6,212 nt of DNA from Actinomycetales bacterium (GCA_015655615.1 JAATES010000095.1:1-6212), one strand, 5' to 3'. Positions 1 to 6,212 are shown, numbered from the stretch's first letter. Made by a program: numbers and translations. Notes: generated from the sequence alone by a model not told the origin.

Positions 1-525
1 CACCTGAGGTGCCTGCGTCTCCCAGTCGTAGGCGTCCGCGGCCACTGTGACGATCAGGGTGAACGACGCGCGCAGCGTCCCGTTCAGCGCGGTCCAGACC
101 TCACGCGGGCGGTTCACGTCGTCACCGGCCACGGCCAGTTGTACGTTCGAGGACAGCTGGTGGGTCAGATAGTCGGGTGGCAGGACCTGATGCGCGATCA
201 GGCGCACCAGAACGTCGCCGAGCAGCTCGTGCTGATCGCGGTCCGATCCGGCCCAGGCGCTGACCAGGTACGAGAACTGCACCATCGGCAGCGGATGCCG
301 GGTCTGCTGCTTGCCGTCGGCGGTGACCCGGGGGGCGATGGAGCGGGGGGGCTGGGCGCTGCGATTGACCCCGTACAGGAACAGGTTCACCGTGAGCCGG
401 TTGACCTGGGCAGACCACGATGATGATGGCGCCTCGAAGGAGATGTCGCCCTGTTCGGCGGTCAGCGGCAGGGTGGCGCGCAACATCCGCTCCAGACTCG
501 CGTCCACCACCGGGATCAGCACCAC
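1..525 (-). CDS. DUF4255 / Pvc16_N domain protein, eCIS tube-terminator-like (partial, C-terminus outside window)
   Basis: The 175 visible codons encode the N-terminal part of a DUF4255 (Pvc16_N) protein. In characterised PVC/Afp particles the Pvc16/Afp16 family caps or terminates the inner tube and sheath, so a role at the end of the contractile tail is inferred here. Visible family-like segments are VVDASLERML (residues 6-15), ISFEAPSSSW (28-37), TVNLFLYGVN (45-54), HPLPMVQFSYLVSAW (77-91) and a helix starting HELLGDVL (99-106). The match to the family pattern 'helix, then FxAP, then TVNLFLY, then a conserved LP-x-Y-L-V-SAW strand' is good. The start is GTG at 525, directly after an in-frame TAG. 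GTG at 522 is an alternative start. A Shine-Dalgarno-like GAGGT lies at 531-535, 5 nt before the 525 start. The reading frame is open to base 1. It is separated from the upstream gene by 234 bp, so it may have its own promoter. In related loci this gene often sits next to the sheath and tube genes, which would then lie to the left of the window. Confidence 0.85.
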   Translation of the reverse strand, partial: MVLIPVVDASLERMLRATLPLTAEQGDISFEAPSSSWSAQVNRLTVNLFLYGVNRSAQPPRSIAPRVTADGKQQTRHPLPMVQFSYLVSAWAGSDRDQHELLGDVLVRLIAHQVLPPDYLTHQLSSNVQLAVAGDDVNRPREVWTALNGTLRASFTLIVTVAADAYDWETQAPQV

Positions 526-716
526 CTACCACCTCACTTGTCGGTCGTTCGACGCGTTGTCGTGCCCTGCATGCGCCGAACGGGTGCGAGCAACGCCTCC
601 AGGCTCGCGTGCGGGCACGCCGGGCGGGCAGGCCAGCTGTCCGATGACCGCACAGAGCCAGGACAACGCTATGGAGTGGGGACAATCGCGGCATCAGTAA
701 TCGGTACGGATATCAC

Positions 717-744
717 GCGTGCCGGCAGATGCGTGCCGACAGGC
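717..744. repeat. Imperfect tandem duplication of a 14-bp unit
   Basis: On the plus strand, GCGTGCCGGCAGAT (717-730) is followed directly by GCGTGCCGACAGGC (731-744). The first 12 positions agree except for one G/A difference. The repeat generates much of the candidate hairpin at 720-741, so the two may be one structure. It is too short to exclude chance in GC-rich DNA. Confidence 0.4.
720..741 (-). terminator. Candidate hairpin after the chaperone-like gene, possible terminator without a T-tract
   Basis: Read on the minus strand, TGTCGGCA, a 6-nt loop CGCATC and TGCCGGCA can form an 8-bp stem with one U-G pair. The stem begins 18 nt after the stop codon of the 174-residue gene. No T-run follows, so it does not fit the classical intrinsic terminator. 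Actinobacterial terminators often lack that tract. The position supports a terminator, but the structure alone is weak evidence. Confidence 0.3.
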
Positions 745-759
745 CTGCCCACTAGCGTG

Positions 760-1284
760 TCAGCGGTGGTGCCAGCCGCTGGCGGCCGACCTGGCGTCCG
801 CGTGCCCGGCGGCCACCTGGAGCAACCCTGGGCTGATGCGCTCCCAGTCGTCGCGGACCCGGCCTATCGCAGCTGTCAGCAGGACTCCCAGAGTCGACCG
901 GTCGAGGTCGGCGTCGCCGACCTCGACCGCCGTGCGCAGGCTCAGCGTGCCCAGCTCGACGTCGAGCTCCACGGCCGAGACGTCCAGGAACCCGTTGGCC
1001 CGGTTCACCGCTGGGAGCACCCGTTCCCGTTCGGCCTCGGTGAGATAGCCGTGGTGCACCCGGTGGAAGACCGCGGCGCGGGAGCGCTGCATGACCACGC
1101 CCAGGACCTGCTCGTGCTCGGGTCCGTCGCCCAGCACGTCGAAGGTCTCCAGCTCCCAGTCGACCTCGGTCCGGACCCCGGCGGCCTCCAGGGCCGAGAT
1201 GATCCGGCCCAGCAGGACTGACGGATCGGCATGGAGCCGGGCCAGGGAGGCGGCGAGGCCCGGCAGGTCCAGGTCGTCGCTCAT
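760..1284 (-). CDS. Small YbjN / type III secretion chaperone-like protein, putative partner of the DUF4157 protein
   Basis: This 174-residue acidic protein has no signal peptide or membrane segment, so it is probably cytoplasmic. Its pattern resembles the YbjN family, which adopts a type III secretion chaperone-like fold: an N-terminal helix LLGRIISALEAAGV (24-37), alternating strands around VDWELETFDVL (41-51) and EQVLGVVMQRS (58-68), then the helix-loop-strand VLPAVNRANGFLDVSAVELD (89-108). A second strand follows at LGTLSLRTAVEV (111-122), and a helix leads into SPGLLQVAAG (151-160). Family members share the arrangement 'N-rich helix end, ELD strand, xxLxxRT strand, helix, pGL-x-V'. The ATG overlaps the stop codon of the DUF4157 gene as ATGA, which indicates translational coupling. 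The likely role, inferred from fold and coupling, is to bind and hold the DUF4157 protein or load it into the eCIS. The fold assignment is from pattern recognition only. An eCIS-specific protein of unknown fold is the alternative. Confidence 0.6.
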   Translation of the reverse strand: MSDDLDLPGLAASLARLHADPSVLLGRIISALEAAGVRTEVDWELETFDVLGDGPEHEQVLGVVMQRSRAAVFHRVHHGYLTEAERERVLPAVNRANGFLDVSAVELDVELGTLSLRTAVEVGDADLDRSTLGVLLTAAIGRVRDDWERISPGLLQVAAGHADARSAASGWHHR

Positions 1285-4200
1285 GCCGACTTCTTCAGGA
1301 CGGAGGCCTGCAGGCGGTCGTCCAGCAGAGACTGCAGGAGGTCACGTGCCTTCTTGTCGTTCAGGGGGTCGGCCAGGGCCTGCGTGATCAGATCGTCGGG
1401 CATGCCGCTCACCGCCTGGGTGAAGGCCTCGACGGCCTGGTCGTCGGCGCCCACACTGAGGACCTCGTTGCCGCAGATCATCGCGATGGGGCCGGTGACG
1501 GCCGGGCCGGACGGGGCCGGCGCGGGTTGGCTGCCCTGCCGCTCGTCCCAGTCGGCACTGGTCTTGAAGGTGGACCGTGCGAGCTTCTTCTCGGTCTTGA
1601 ACATCATCTTCAGCCGCCAGCCGAAGCTGCGGCTTCCCTGCTTGCCGCCGGGAGCCTCGCCCTCCAAGGTGTTGCGCTGGTTCGCGAGATCGCCGGTGGT
1701 CTTCCACTTGTCCAGGACCGAGACGGCCTTGTCCTTGTACTCGTCCCAGACGTGCTGGGGGTCGGCCTCGTCGCCCATGCCCTCCAGCACCACGTCGCGG
1801 ATCTTGAACAGCAGGTCGGCATCGCCACCGGTGTCCTGTGCCTGTCCGGTGATCGTCCGGGGGTTGAGCTTGGGCAGCAGCGTCGTCACGGCTTCCCCTT
1901 CGAGCTCGTAGTGGCTGAGGAAGCTGATGGCGACCGGGTCCTTCTGGATCGCCGCGCGCACGATGATGCCCTCGACGGCCATCGCGGGGCTGCGTTCCAG
2001 CACCTTCTCCGAGCTGCCCTCGAGCGAGAGCTTGGCCTCCGCCTCGGACTTGATCGCCAGTGAGGTCAGCACCTCTCTGGCAATCGCGTGGCCGAAGTCG
2101 TGCAGCATGTCGAGCAGGCCGACACCGGCCTGGACCGCCTTCGGAATGCCGAAGCCGCCCGCGGTGGCCAGCGAGGTGATCGAGGTGACCAGATCGCTGA
2201 CGGACTTCCCGGTGGTCCAGGAGCTCTTCTCCACCTGGACCGTGTGGCTCTGGGCGACCTTGGTCAGCGGATAGACCATGACGTCGGCCTTCTTGCCGGC
2301 GGCGTCGTTCAGCCCGCGAACGCGAGCCTCTAACATGGCGGCGTTGGTGTCCGACATGCGCAGCGCGGCCTGGGCCAGGTCTGCGGCCGCCCCGCACACG
2401 GCGGAGGCCGCGAGCGCGATGTCGAAGCCGGGAATGACCGTGCCCACGGAGTCCGTGATGCTCGGTGAGATCTTCTCGGCCAGCTCTGCGGAGTTCTTGG
2501 CACCGCTCAGCAAGGCGGTGGTGCCGTCGGAGCCTGACTTGATGATCGCGACCGCCTTGCGCGGGTCTTTGGTCTTGTAGGCGTCCTTGATCGCCGACAC
2601 GAACTTCATCGCGCTCTGCACGGCGCTCTTCAAGTTGTTCAGGATGCCGAGGACGCTTCCGATGCCCGACGTGATCCGCTCGTTGCGGCCGGGGGTCTCC
2701 GACTGGACGTCGTCGTCGTCGGCGATGCCCTTCGCCTTGCGGTCCTTGACCTGGGAGACGCTCTGTCCGAGGTCTTTGATGGGCGCGAGCGGGCCGATCA
2801 GCTTCTTCATTGCCGAAGGACCGTCGCTGATCTCGGTGCCGGTCGCCGACTTGGTCGCATCATCGTTGTTGAGGCCGAAGTTGAGCGCCTCGAGGCCGGT
2901 CGTCGCCCATTCTCCGACCGAGTCCGCTGTGTCTCCATGATGGTCGAGCTTGTGCTCGGCCTTCTCCATCGCGGTGCGGGAGGCGGGGCGGTCGCCGCCG
3001 AAGCGGGCCACGAACCGCTCGGTCGCGGCCGCTTTGTGCCTGCGATCGAGTGCGCTGTCCGCTGCCGGGAGGAGTGCGGCCACCTCAGGCGCCAGGCCGC
3101 CGCGCAGCCGGAGGTCGATGACGACGGCGCTCCTGGTCAGGACCTCTGCGCGGGCGGCATTCTTCTCCTCGGGCCCGGGGGCGGCCGCGACCTTGACCGC
3201 GATCTCGGCCTCGACCTCCTTGGTGAAGGCGTCGTAGAAGCCCTCGACCTCCTTGGAGCCGGTGGTCCCGCCCTGGGCCTTGACGTTCATGTCCGCGCGC
3301 ACCCGGGCGTTCGTGCGCATCTCGCGTACCGTTCGCACCAGTCGCTCCACGGCGGTCGCGCGCATGGGAGCGATGAACTTCAGGGCGGGGTCCGCCTGTG
3401 CGCTCAGATACACGTCCTGGTAGACCTCGTCGGCGACGCGGTCGTCGCTCCAGTCGGGTTCCCACTCGTTCGAGGTTGCGTCGAAGTGCGCGCTCTTCAA
3501 GTCCCCGACCTGTTGTTCTTCGGCCCGGATCGCCGCCTCCAGGAGCTGGCTGACCTCTCTGAACCGCTCGGCAGGGGTGGCCCCCGTCAGCGGGGCACCG
3601 CCCTCCTGGATCCTCTGCTGCAAGTCGTTGCGGCCTGCGATGCCATCGGCTCGCTGTTGCTTCAGCTCGGCCGCACGGTTCTTCTTGAGGTCCTTGGCCT
3701 GCTCGGTCGCCGAGGGAACGTAGGTCTCGCCGGTGATCGTGGCCTTGAGCTTGCCGAAGAATCCGCGCCGCACCGAACTGCCGCCCTCGGCGACGACGTG
3801 GGCGATCTCGTGGGCGAGGACGCGTTGTCCCACCGCGGACTCGGGCTGGAACTGCCCGGCACCGAAGAAGATGTCGTTGCCCGTGGTGAAGGCGTGCGCA
3901 GACATCTGCCGGCTCAGACGTGCCGAGGTGGCGTCGTCATGGATGCGGACTCCGCCGAGGTCCCGCCCGAATGCGGTCTCCATGGTGGAGCGGACCTTGC
4001 CGGGCAGGGCTGCACCGCCGCCGCGGCGCGAGTGGATCGCGTCGGCGGAACCGGCATCGAGGGAACCACCGGCGGCGCCGATCGACTGCGAGGCTGCGGG
4101 TGCGGTCACAGCGGGCTCGGAGGCGCGGCGCAGGTGCCCGCACCCGGGGTCATGCCGGTGGCTCTCCGGCGCCGGGGGCGCGTCATCCTGCGCGGCGGAC

Positions 4201-4394
4201 AACCGGCGCAGCGCGGCGTCGGCCATGTCGTCGGCGCGCTGCTCGGCGACATCGTCGGCGGCGCCGACCATCAGGCCCGGTGCCGGGACCGGCGCGGGAT
4301 CGAATTCACTCGCCAGGGTGGGCGGTGCGGTGGTGGCGGTGGTCGGATCGGCGGCCTGCTGCGTGCGTGGTGCCGTGGCGGGGGCCGTGCTCAT
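1281..4394 (-). CDS. Large DUF4157 (eCIS core domain) protein, putative eCIS payload or payload carrier
   Basis: This protein has 1037 residues. The N-terminus (1-130) is Ala/Pro/Thr-rich and disordered-looking. It includes VGAADDVAEQRADDMADAA (43-61), matching the acidic helix often found before DUF4157 (compare 'D-x-x-E-x-x-A-D-x-x-A'). The DUF4157 domain spans about 127-205: LPGKVRSTME, FGRDLGGVRIHDD, AHAFTTGNDIFFG, and RVLAHEIAHVV with the metalloprotease-like HEIAH at 195-199. Residues 206-1037 are unrecognised. They comprise a charged helical part (about 210-500), hydrophobic small-residue-rich helices near 577-608, 649-680 and 732-764, a mixed region, a Pro/Gly-rich linker (about 953-969) and a compact tail (970-1037). 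DUF4157 is a marker of eCIS loci and of proteins thought to be eCIS-associated toxins. A payload role is therefore inferred, and proteolysis is unproven. The ATG at 4394 was chosen because GGGAGGAG lies 6 nt upstream. TTG at 4478 and ATG at 4445 are in frame but lack such a site. The gene overlaps the next one by 4 nt and contains one rare TTA codon. Confidence 0.85.
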   Translation of the reverse strand: MSTAPATAPRTQQAADPTTATTAPPTLASEFDPAPVPAPGLMVGAADDVAEQRADDMADAALRRLSAAQDDAPPAPESHRHDPGCGHLRRASEPAVTAPAASQSIGAAGGSLDAGSADAIHSRRGGGAALPGKVRSTMETAFGRDLGGVRIHDDATSARLSRQMSAHAFTTGNDIFFGAGQFQPESAVGQRVLAHEIAHVVAEGGSSVRRGFFGKLKATITGETYVPSATEQAKDLKKNRAAELKQQRADGIAGRNDLQQRIQEGGAPLTGATPAERFREVSQLLEAAIRAEEQQVGDLKSAHFDATSNEWEPDWSDDRVADEVYQDVYLSAQADPALKFIAPMRATAVERLVRTVREMRTNARVRADMNVKAQGGTTGSKEVEGFYDAFTKEVEAEIAVKVAAAPGPEEKNAARAEVLTRSAVVIDLRLRGGLAPEVAALLPAADSALDRRHKAAATERFVARFGGDRPASRTAMEKAEHKLDHHGDTADSVGEWATTGLEALNFGLNNDDATKSATGTEISDGPSAMKKLIGPLAPIKDLGQSVSQVKDRKAKGIADDDDVQSETPGRNERITSGIGSVLGILNNLKSAVQSAMKFVSAIKDAYKTKDPRKAVAIIKSGSDGTTALLSGAKNSAELAEKISPSITDSVGTVIPGFDIALAASAVCGAAADLAQAALRMSDTNAAMLEARVRGLNDAAGKKADVMVYPLTKVAQSHTVQVEKSSWTTGKSVSDLVTSITSLATAGGFGIPKAVQAGVGLLDMLHDFGHAIAREVLTSLAIKSEAEAKLSLEGSSEKVLERSPAMAVEGIIVRAAIQKDPVAISFLSHYELEGEAVTTLLPKLNPRTITGQAQDTGGDADLLFKIRDVVLEGMGDEADPQHVWDEYKDKAVSVLDKWKTTGDLANQRNTLEGEAPGGKQGSRSFGWRLKMMFKTEKKLARSTFKTSADWDERQGSQPAPAPSGPAVTGPIAMICGNEVLSVGADDQAVEAFTQAVSGMPDDLITQALADPLNDKKARDLLQSLLDDRLQASVLKKSA

Positions 4395-4408
4395 CAGACG
4401 CTCCTCCC
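4395..4408 (-). promoter_or_regulatory. Strong ribosome binding site deciding the DUF4157 gene start
   Basis: GGGAGGAG (minus strand, 4408-4401) is followed by a 6-nt spacer and the ATG at 4394. This near-ideal Shine-Dalgarno sequence favours this start over the in-frame ATG at 4445 and the TTG at 4478, and so removes 28 residues from the longest possible reading frame. Confidence 0.85.
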
Positions 4409-4412
4409 GGGT

Positions 4413-4431
4413 GCCGGCTGGAACGGCCGGC
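4413..4431 (-). repeat. Inverted repeat (6-bp arms, 7-nt loop) just upstream of the DUF4157 ribosome binding site
   Basis: The arms GCCGGC at 4426-4431 and 4413-4418 flank CGTTCCA. In the transcript this forms a small, all-GC hairpin ending 4 nt before the Shine-Dalgarno sequence. It could modulate translation or slow exonucleases between the ATPase and DUF4157 messages. The arms are individually self-complementary, and short GC palindromes are common in such DNA, so function is uncertain. Confidence 0.4.
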
Positions 4432-4448
4432 TTCTTCCCTTCCATGGT

Positions 4449-4460
4449 GCCGATATCGGC
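4449..4460. repeat. Perfect 12-bp palindrome in the ATPase-DUF4157 spacer
   Basis: GCCGATATCGGC reads the same on both strands, and the symmetry does not extend further. It sits in the 87-bp spacer between the ATPase stop and the DUF4157 start. It could be an operator half-site pair or simply chance. No second copy was seen in the window. Confidence 0.35.
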
Positions 4461-4481
4461 TCGCCCGCAATACGGCAATCG

Positions 4482-6212
4482 TTACGTAAGTTCGGCGAGT
4501 TCGTCACCTGCGCTCGACGCCTCGTCCATGCCGAGGGCCGACGCCGGCAGGCGCCGGCCCAGCTTTGCGAACTCTCGGGCCGCGGACTGGCGCACATGCG
4601 CCATGCTCACCGGCTGGTCCTTGCTGACGGCGTCGTAGGCCGCGGCGAGCACGATGTTGCGGATGTCGCCGCCGGCCAGCTCGAGGGCGCCCGCCAGGAG
4701 GGGCACCCGCGGAGGGTCCGTGCTGTCGAGCGCCGCGACCTGCGCCAGGTGGTGTTCCCACAGGTGCACGCGGGTCTGCTCGTCCGGGTCCGGGAAGTGG
4801 ATCATGAAGTGCAGCCGACGGGCGAAGGCGGGGTCGAGGTTCCCGCGCAGATTGGTGGCCAGGACCGTGATGCCGTCGAAGGCCTCGATCCGTTGCAGGA
4901 GGTAGGCCACCTCCTGGTTCGCATAGCGATCCCGGGAATCGGTCACGGCCGAACGCGAACCGAACAAGGAGTCCGCCTCATCGAAGAACAGCACGCAGTT
5001 GAGCGACTCTGCGGCGGTGAAGACGCGCTCCAGGTTCTTCTCGGTCTCACCGACATACTTGTCGACGATGCTGGACAGGTCGACCTGCATCAACTCCATG
5101 CCGAGGGTGTCTGCCACCACATGTGCGGCCAGGGTCTTGCCCGTGCCGGGGCTTCCCGAGAACAGGGCGGCGATGCCGGACCCCTTGCCGCCCTTGCCCT
5201 GGAGGTCCGCTGAGGCCAGCACGTCGTCGCGGTAGCGGCCCCAGCCGATCAGCCGGTTGATCTCGCTGAGGGTGTGGGCCGGCAGGACCAGGTCGGACAG
5301 CTGTGCCGGAGTGCGGCCCTTCGTGGTCTGGTGACCACCGCGCGAGCTCAGCGCCCGTGCGGTTCGGGTGATCAGTTCGGTGGTGACCGGCTCCCCCGTG
5401 GCCTCTCGGATCCGGACGACCGCCTTGCCGACTGCGGCGATCTCCTCAGGGGTCAGCCGTAGAGCCGTGATGTCCCGGCTCGGCTCCGTCAGGCGGAGCG
5501 CCTCGCGCCAGGCCTGGGTGCGATCCTTGATGCCGAGGCGCGGCGCGGTGACGAGGATCGGCAGCTCCGGGTGCCACTGCGGGTTCCAGTCGCTCTGGCC
5601 CACCGCGATCACCGGGGTGGGCGACCGGACGAGGTCGGTCATGGCGGGGCCGGCGAGGTGGGCGCCGAGCAGGACCAGGAGCGATCCGTCCAGGGTGGCC
5701 TCCAGGCACAGCTCGGCGACGACCGACCGCACGTCGGACTCGGCGGGGAGCCTGGATCCGGTTCCCGTGGCGGACCGGTCGCCGGGCGCGCCGCTGCTGG
5801 GTCCGGACGCGGTGACGAGCCGCGTGAGGTCGGCGGCGAGGTAGGTCGCATCCAGTTCGAAGCAGGCATGCGTGGCCAGCGAGGCGCCTATGGTGCCCAC
5901 GGGGCTGTGGACCCACACGAGCGGCTGTCCGGCGCGCAACGCACGTGCCACGGGACTGGGCTGGTCCGGAGCCAGCAGGAACGGCAGCTCGGTCAGCAAC
6001 GGGCGGAGCCACGGGGAGGCGGTCTCGTCGCCATGGAGGTGCCGGACGACCGCGTCGTGCACGCGGATCCTGCGGGACAGCAGGACGCCGTCCCCGCTCA
6101 GTGAGACCGCACCCGATCTGCGCAGTTCGGCGTCCGGTGCCAGCGCCCGCCAGGCGAGGCCGTCGCTCGTGGGCACCTGGGCGATCTCGAGGGCGAGGGC
6201 TGCGGTGGGGCG
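4482..6212 (-). CDS. eCIS AAA+ ATPase, Pvc15/Afp15-type (partial, N-terminus outside window)
   Basis: The 576 visible residues form an AAA+ ATPase. Family members of eCIS loci (Pvc15/Afp15) are thought to use ATP hydrolysis in particle assembly or in remodelling or loading payloads in the producing cell. The catalytic AAA domain shows Walker A GSPGTGKT (visible residues 353-360; bases 5133-5156), Walker B LFFDEAD (408-414), sensor 1 in VLATN (450-454), an arginine-finger pair in AFARRLHF (465-466) and sensor 2 in GGDIRN (R518). An earlier degenerate AAA-like domain has SPVGTIGASLA (about 103-113), which lacks the Walker A lysine, and LLVLLGAHL in place of Walker B. A low-complexity Gly/Ser insert lies between these two segments. 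A GTG at 6176 is a possible start, but the frame stays open to base 6212. The upstream residues RPTAALALEIAQ, together with the downstream LAPDAELRR, match the interior of the family N-terminal region, so the true start lies outside. The gene ends in TAA at 4482, 87 bp before the next ATG, so it is probably co-transcribed with the DUF4157 gene. Confidence 0.9.
   Translation of the reverse strand, partial: RPTAALALEIAQVPTSDGLAWRALAPDAELRRSGAVSLSGDGVLLSRRIRVHDAVVRHLHGDETASPWLRPLLTELPFLLAPDQPSPVARALRAGQPLVWVHSPVGTIGASLATHACFELDATYLAADLTRLVTASGPSSGAPGDRSATGTGSRLPAESDVRSVVAELCLEATLDGSLLVLLGAHLAGPAMTDLVRSPTPVIAVGQSDWNPQWHPELPILVTAPRLGIKDRTQAWREALRLTEPSRDITALRLTPEEIAAVGKAVVRIREATGEPVTTELITRTARALSSRGGHQTTKGRTPAQLSDLVLPAHTLSEINRLIGWGRYRDDVLASADLQGKGGKGSGIAALFSGSPGTGKTLAAHVVADTLGMELMQVDLSSIVDKYVGETEKNLERVFTAAESLNCVLFFDEADSLFGSRSAVTDSRDRYANQEVAYLLQRIEAFDGITVLATNLRGNLDPAFARRLHFMIHFPDPDEQTRVHLWEHHLAQVAALDSTDPPRVPLLAGALELAGGDIRNIVLAAAYDAVSKDQPVSMAHVRQSAAREFAKLGRRLPASALGMDEASSAGDELAELT

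Larger units (their letters stand above)
526..759. other. Intergenic region between the chaperone-like gene and the DUF4255 gene
   Basis: This 234-bp stretch has no convincing coding frame in the direction of the flanking genes, because an in-frame TAG lies immediately before the DUF4255 start. It is the only sizeable gap between minus-strand genes in the window, so it is the likeliest place for transcription to end or restart. It contains a candidate hairpin at 720-741 and two near-copies of a 14-bp unit at 717-744. I could not find a -35/-10 pair good enough to call a promoter. Confidence 0.6.

Noticed and set aside
122..694. A 190-codon minus-strand frame overlapping the DUF4255 gene
   Set aside because: It is in a different frame from the DUF4255 protein. 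The product is Arg/Ala/Pro-rich, as for frame-shifted GC-rich coding DNA, whereas the DUF4255 frame carries the conserved family segments.
4395..4478. Earlier in-frame starts for the DUF4157 gene (TTG at 4478, ATG at 4445)
   Set aside because: Neither has a good Shine-Dalgarno sequence. The ATG at 4394 has GGGAGGAG 6 nt upstream, and the extra residues do not resemble family N-termini.
4454..4482. Possible promoter in the ATPase-DUF4157 spacer (minus strand TTGCCG, 17 nt, TATCGG)
   Set aside because: The -35 matches the consensus at 4 of 6 positions and the -10 at only 3 of 6, and the final T of the -10 is missing. This is too weak to call.
2937..5213. A 758-codon open frame on the plus strand
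   Set aside because: It lies antisense to the ATPase and DUF4157 genes, both of which have clear family motifs. Its product is Gly/Arg/Val-rich low-complexity sequence with no recognisable motif. Long antisense frames are expected opposite GC-rich genes.
6174..6176. GTG at 6176 as the true start of the ATPase
   Set aside because: The frame is open to the window edge, and the residues before and after this GTG match the interior of the family N-terminal region, so the gene is truncated by the window.

Overview
The window is high-GC DNA (roughly two-thirds G+C by eye). Every convincing gene is on the minus strand, with the G/C-rich third codon positions and GTG/ATG starts typical of an actinobacterium. 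The species cannot be named from the sequence. The genes match part of an extracellular contractile injection system (eCIS, the phage-tail-like PVC/Afp/Streptomyces CIS family).

Read in the direction of transcription, from right to left, the layout is as follows. (1) 6212-4482 is an AAA+ ATPase of the Pvc15/Afp15 type, whose N-terminus lies beyond the right edge. (2) 4394-1281 is a 1037-residue protein with an N-terminal eCIS core domain (DUF4157, motif HEIAH) and about 830 residues I do not recognise. It follows an 87-bp spacer containing two small inverted repeats. (3) 1284-760 is a 174-residue protein resembling the YbjN / type III secretion chaperone-like fold, overlapping gene 2 by 4 nt (ATGA). 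(4) A 234-bp non-coding gap holds a candidate hairpin. (5) 525-1 is the N-terminal 175 codons of a DUF4255 / Pvc16_N protein (Afp16/Pvc16-like tube terminator), cut by the left edge.

The ATPase and the DUF4255 protein are particle components: assembly or remodelling, and tube capping. The two genes between them look like a cargo module, a large DUF4157 protein that may be a payload or payload carrier, with a translationally coupled small partner that may be its chaperone. That pairing is the most interesting point in the window. It is inferred from gene order, overlap and fold resemblance, and has not been demonstrated. I see no RNA genes, CRISPR arrays, insertion sequences or other mobile elements.
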